From 20CM-2-65-7 sp035943355 (lineage in GTDB: Bacteria > Gemmatimonadota > Gemmatimonadetes > Gemmatimonadales > GWC2-71-9), in the NCBI GenBank assembly GCA_035943355.1, contig DASZCG010000319.1, positions 1-18,659 on the forward strand: a DNA stretch of 18,659 nucleotides, in the 5' to 3' direction. The notes under the pieces were generated by a model. That model ran no database searches and was not told the DNA's origin. It saw only the letters and a list, made by a program, of their open reading frames with translations. A program made the translations under genes and the position numbers. Every line of letters starts with the position of its first letter. Position 1 is the stretch's first letter. Below, in pieces: positions 15,848 through 18,659 of this stretch.

Positions 15848-17679
15848 GCTTCGCCATTGCCCTGGGCAGGACTCACCACGCGCCGCGCGATCCTGCCCCG
15901 GAGCACCTTCAGGTGCCGGCTCAGCCATCCGGGATCGCGGGTTTGCTCCTCGCGGGTCGCGTAGCGCCACACCGCCATCACACCGGCGCGCCCCAGCAAT
16001 CCGATGAGCCGCGCCGGATCGTCGCGCCGCACCACCGGCAGACGCCCGATATCGTTCGCAATCATCCTCGCCGTCGCCTCTTCGAGCAGCTCGTCGGGAT
16101 GGGTCACAATGAGCTGCCGGCTGCCGACGTCGAACAGCGTCGCGCCTTCGCTGTCCTCATCGTCCAGGGCGCGGACCAGATCGCCGCGTGTGATCAGCCC
16201 GACGAGCTTCCCGTTGTCGTCAACCAGTGGCCATTCCTGGCGCCGGGCGAGCACAGGGTCTTCTTCGGCCAACCGCTCGAACAGACCATCCACGGGAAGG
16301 GACGCGGGCACGGCCGGGACGTCTTGCTCCATCACCTCTGCGACCGTAAGGAGCTGGAGCGGATTGATGATGTACTCCCGCGTGACGTGATGACCGCGCC
16401 GCTGGAGCTTCTCCGTGAGAATCGAGCGCTTGAGCAACAACACCGTCACCGCATCGGCGGCCATGCAGGCGATGAGCAGACCTGGCAGGAGATTGATGTC
16501 GTGCGTCACTTCCGCCACGAACGCAATCGCGGTGAATGGCGCGCCCATCGCACCCGCCATCATCGCGCCCATGCCGAGCGCCGCGGCGACGCCGGGATCT
16601 CCAGGAACGAGCGGCGCGCCGAGGACACCGAGGGCACCGCCCATCAGCAGGAGGGGCGCAAGCACCCCGCCCGAGTTTCCCGATCCCAGGGCGAGGGCCC
16701 AAATCAGCGCCTTCGTTACGAGCAGGCCGAGCACGAAGGCACCCATGAGTCGGCCGTTCAGCAGGTCGCGAATGACGTCGTAGCCGACGCCTAATGCGCG
16801 CGGATAGAGCAGACCCCCGACTCCGATCGCGACGCCGCCGATCGCGGGCCACCACATCCAATGAATCGGCAGCCGGCGAAACAGATCCTCGGACGTGTAG
16901 ACCAGCCACGTGAGTCCGCCCGCCCCGAAACCGGCGATCACGCCCAGGAGGGCGGCAGCGGCGAGACCATGAATCGCCAGCGGCGCATGCGCGTGCGTGA
17001 GAAAAATGGGACCTGGGCCCATGAGCGGAACGCGCAGGGTCCCAGCGACGGCTGCCGCGGTGGCCACGGGAATGAAGCTGCGGGGCTTCCACTCGAACAG
17101 GAGCAATTCGACGGCGAGGAGCACCGCCGCCACTGGGGCGGAAAAGATCGCCGCCATTCCCCCCGCGGCGCCGGCGACGAGCAGCGTCTTGCGCTCGGGC
17201 GCAGACATGTGAAATGCCTGCGCGAACAGCGAGCCGAACGCGCCACCGGTCATGATGATTGGCCCCTCCGCCCCGAACGGCCCCCCCGTCCCGATCGCCA
17301 GCGCGGAGGAGAGCGGCTTCAAAACGGCGACTTTCGGCTCCATGCGGCTGCGGCCAATGAGGATCGCTTCCAGCGCCTCGGGGATGCCATGTCCACGAAT
17401 CTTCTCGGACCCGTAGCGCGCCATCAGGCCGATGATCAGTCCGCCGCCGATGGGAATCAGCACCGACCACGCGCCGAGGTGATGGCCGGCCGGCGAGGCA
17501 AGGCCGCGTGCGGTGAAGTGCCCATAGTAGAAGACGTTGGTGAAGAAGCTGATCAGCCAGGCGAGGCCGAGCGCGACGAACGCGCTGATGACGCCGATGA
17601 CGGCCGCCATCGCGGCAAGAACGAGAACTCTGGGATTGGCGGTGAAGTCACCTCGATGCGCGTGCGCGACGGCGGTCAT
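15844..17679 (-). CDS. CLC-family chloride channel/antiporter with tandem CBS domains
   Basis: The 611-residue inner-membrane protein has a CLC core (about 15-425) and a cytoplasmic CBS pair (about 445-505 and 514-572). Selectivity-filter motifs are present in variant form: GHGIP (96-100, for GSGIP), GAEGP (136-140, for GREGP, keeping the gating glutamate as Glu138) and GGVLAP (337-342, for GxFxP). In IFSAPVAAVLLAVELL, aligned by eye to E. coli ClcA, Glu191 matches ClcA Glu202 while the internal proton glutamate Glu203 is replaced by Leu192. That leaves open whether it is a channel or a differently coupled exchanger. CBS pairs commonly bind adenine nucleotides. ATG 17679 has a -10-like hexamer 8 nt upstream. 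The downstream zinc-ribbon gene overlaps its stop. Confidence 0.93.
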   Translation of the reverse strand: MTAVAHAHRGDFTANPRVLVLAAMAAVIGVISAFVALGLAWLISFFTNVFYYGHFTARGLASPAGHHLGAWSVLIPIGGGLIIGLMARYGSEKIRGHGIPEALEAILIGRSRMEPKVAVLKPLSSALAIGTGGPFGAEGPIIMTGGAFGSLFAQAFHMSAPERKTLLVAGAAGGMAAIFSAPVAAVLLAVELLLFEWKPRSFIPVATAAAVAGTLRVPLMGPGPIFLTHAHAPLAIHGLAAAALLGVIAGFGAGGLTWLVYTSEDLFRRLPIHWMWWPAIGGVAIGVGGLLYPRALGVGYDVIRDLLNGRLMGAFVLGLLVTKALIWALALGSGNSGGVLAPLLLMGGALGVLGAPLVPGDPGVAAALGMGAMMAGAMGAPFTAIAFVAEVTHDINLLPGLLIACMAADAVTVLLLKRSILTEKLQRRGHHVTREYIINPLQLLTVAEVMEQDVPAVPASLPVDGLFERLAEEDPVLARRQEWPLVDDNGKLVGLITRGDLVRALDDEDSEGATLFDVGSRQLIVTHPDELLEEATARMIANDIGRLPVVRRDDPARLIGLLGRAGVMAVWRYATREEQTRDPGWLSRHLKVLRGRIARRVVSPAQGNGEA

Positions 17680-17687
17680 GTAACTGC

Positions 17688-17693
17688 AATCTA
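17688..17693 (-). promoter_or_regulatory. Putative -10 hexamer for the CLC gene
   Basis: TAGATT on the minus strand, 8 nt before ATG 17679, predicts a 5' leader of about 2 nt. The same hexamer precedes the DUF5916 gene. It lies directly downstream, in the direction of transcription, of the G/C-rich stem-loops at 17694-17723. Confidence 0.35.
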
Positions 17694-17723
17694 CCCCGGC
17701 GGGGAAGGGGGTTTTCCCCCTCC
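17694..17723 (-). terminator. Tandem GC stem-loops after the oxidase genes
   Basis: AGGGGG-TTTT-CCCCCT (17706-17721) is a perfect 6-bp stem with a 4-nt loop. Beside it, CCCC-GGC-GGGG (17694-17704) forms a second stem. They lie just past the stop of the 40-residue gene (17731) and before the CLC start. A terminator or 3'-end stabiliser for the cytochrome oxidase transcript is the simplest reading. No U-run follows on the minus strand. Confidence 0.45.
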
Positions 17724-17730
17724 GGCAGCG

Positions 17731-17853
17731 TCAGTCCGGATTGCCCCGTTTGCGGAAGGCGACGACGGCGACAACCGTGCAAACCAGAAACGCCGGCACC
17801 ATGAGGACGATCATGCCCGTCATCGTCGCCTGCATGCCGGTCGAGGCGATCAT
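17731..17853 (-). CDS. 40-residue single-pass membrane peptide in the oxidase operon
   Basis: ATG 17853 overlaps the stop of the subunit IV gene by 4 nt (ATGA), and the frame runs to TGA at 17731. The product has a Met/Thr-rich start, one hydrophobic helix (about 13-33, GMIVLMVPAFLVCTVVAVVAF) and a positive tail RKRGNPD. The tail predicts a cytoplasmic C-terminus. It is too short for most gene callers. The coupling and position suggest a small accessory subunit or assembly factor of the terminal oxidase, in the manner of other tiny oxidase subunits. No family is recognised and the role is inference. The overlap, TM helix and hairpin right after the stop support a real gene. Confidence 0.6.
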   Translation of the reverse strand: MIASTGMQATMTGMIVLMVPAFLVCTVVAVVAFRKRGNPD

Positions 17854-18131
17854 GGAGTCGGCAACCGCTGGTGCAGCAGGCGAAACGCGTCGAACCAGAA
17901 ATGATCCATCAAGACGACGGTGATCACCACGGCGAGCACCACACTCCAGACGAAGGCGCGCCGTTCGTAGCGCAAATGCATGAAGTACATCACCCCGAGC
18001 GTGGCCTCGGCGAGCGCGAGCACGAGCAGGCTGGGCAGCAGCACCTTGGTGGGCACATGCGCGAGTGCCAGGACGACCTCCACCCCGACGATGGCGAGCA
18101 AGGCGATCCAAACCACGACGTAGCGTTTCAT
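17850..18131 (-). CDS. Cytochrome c oxidase subunit IV (prokaryotic COX4 type)
   Basis: The 93-residue protein has three hydrophobic helices (about 5-24, 31-50 and 61-81). The conserved stretch MYFMHLRYE (48-56) between helices two and three is the signature of the bacterial subunit IV family. It is a small structural subunit of heme-copper oxidases. ATG 18131 lies 8 nt after the subunit III stop, and its own stop overlaps the 40-residue gene. An open frame extends further upstream, but it is antisense-like, Arg-rich and overlaps subunit III, so it is not used. Confidence 0.88.
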   Translation of the reverse strand: MKRYVVVWIALLAIVGVEVVLALAHVPTKVLLPSLLVLALAEATLGVMYFMHLRYERRAFVWSVVLAVVITVVLMDHFWFDAFRLLHQRLPTP

Positions 18132-18139
18132 GCCATGTC

Positions 18140-18658
18140 TCAGCGCAGGTTCAGGAGGTAGATCAGCGGAAAGACGAACATCCAGACCAAGTCGACGAAA
18201 TGCCAGTACAGCCCCGTGGCCTCGAGGTGTCCCGGGTCGTAGCGGCCCCGCCGGTACCCCAGGGCGATCACGCCGATCACGACGACGCCGCCGATCACGT
18301 GCAGCAGATGGAGTCCCGTGACGCTGAAGAAGGTAGCGCCGACGAGCGGAGACCCGCCCAACGGATTGGTGAACGGCCGCCATCCGTCGCCGATCATCGC
18401 GAGCCATTCGCGCAGGTGTAACCCGGCGAACAACGCGCCAAGAAACATCGTCGCCCCGAGCCAGCGCAGCGCGGCGCTGCGTCGCCCCGCCTGCGCCGCG
18501 AGCACGGCCGCGATGATGGTCAGACTGCTGGTCAGCAGCACGACCGTCATCACGATGGCGTTGACGAGTGTCGGCCAAACGGCGAACGGGCGCGTCCAGT
18601 CGGGGTTGGCGACGCGCACGTACCCATAGGCGAACAGCATCGCGGCGAACGTGGCGGC
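18140..18658 (-). CDS. Cytochrome c oxidase subunit III (5' end cut off by window)
   Basis: This integral subunit of the aa3-type heme-copper oxidase family is represented by about 172 C-terminal residues. The frame stays open to the window edge (Ala-Ala-Thr-Phe-Ala-Ala before the Met at 18640), and that Met lies inside a hydrophobic helix, so the true start is beyond the window. Five hydrophobic helices are visible. Family motifs are HLREW, TGLHLLHVIGG (helix with paired histidines) and YWHFVDLVWMFVFPLIYL near the C-terminus, with the Glu of HLEATGLYWHF. Subunits I and II are expected upstream on the minus strand, past the right edge. Confidence 0.92.
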   Translation of the reverse strand, partial: AATFAAMLFAYGYVRVANPDWTRPFAVWPTLVNAIVMTVVLLTSSLTIIAAVLAAQAGRRSAALRWLGATMFLGALFAGLHLREWLAMIGDGWRPFTNPLGGSPLVGATFFSVTGLHLLHVIGGVVVIGVIALGYRRGRYDPGHLEATGLYWHFVDLVWMFVFPLIYLLNLR

Positions 18659-18659
18659 G

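Noticed and set aside
13923..15857. A 644-codon open frame on the minus strand opposite the porin-like gene
   Set aside because: It is Arg/His/Ala-rich with no domain pattern and overlaps the cupredoxin, porin-like and zinc-ribbon genes, which all have clear family or localisation signals. Long antisense frames are expected at this GC content.
16220..17470. A 416-codon minus-strand frame inside the CLC gene
   Set aside because: It is a same-strand out-of-frame reading of the CLC coding sequence with an Arg-rich, motif-free product.

Overview
The window is GC-rich bacterial DNA and almost entirely coding. About 250 of 18,659 bases lie between genes, and most same-strand neighbours overlap by 1 to 23 nt. 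The gene content is Gram-negative: two predicted outer-membrane beta-barrels, lipoproteins, a MacA-type adaptor and a Tat-exported enzyme. The mix of a DUF5916 barrel, split MacAB-type exporter genes, a membrane-anchored Ser/Thr kinase and a cupredoxin with a carboxypeptidase-like tail fits Gemmatimonadota best and Acidobacteriota second. This placement is inference; no rRNA or other marker gene is present.

Layout. (1) 2-3434, plus strand: ABC ATPase (cut by the window edge), periplasmic adaptor and MacB-type permease, forming one exporter operon. A hairpin and a 116-nt spacer with inverted heptanucleotide repeats follow. (2) 3551-7476, plus: a DUF5916 outer-membrane protein overlapping a six-helix chemoreceptor. 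(3) 7473-10107, minus: a thioredoxin-like lipoprotein without the active-site cysteines, an M23 peptidase and an amidohydrolase, all overlapping. (4) 10129-11596, plus: a four-helix cytochrome b and a Tat-exported sulfite-oxidase-family molybdoenzyme, a likely periplasmic redox pair. (5) 11593-14287, minus: a cupredoxin and an overlapping transmembrane Ser/Thr kinase. (6) 14340-15482, plus: a porin-like barrel. (7) 15479-18659, minus: cytochrome c oxidase subunit III (cut by the window edge), subunit IV, a 40-residue membrane peptide, a CLC chloride transporter with CBS domains, and a small zinc-ribbon membrane protein.

Two structural themes stand out. All three convergent gene pairs overlap by exactly 4 bp at their stop codons. 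Four gene starts have a TANNNT -10-like hexamer 6 to 8 nt upstream and no Shine-Dalgarno sequence, which predicts leaderless or nearly leaderless transcripts. One pair of these is a 21-bp back-to-back divergent promoter.

I found no CRISPR array, tRNA, rRNA, insertion sequence, phage gene or recognisable defence system. The best candidates for under-described biology are the cytochrome b/molybdoenzyme pair, the cupredoxin-kinase pair and the 40-residue peptide in the oxidase operon.
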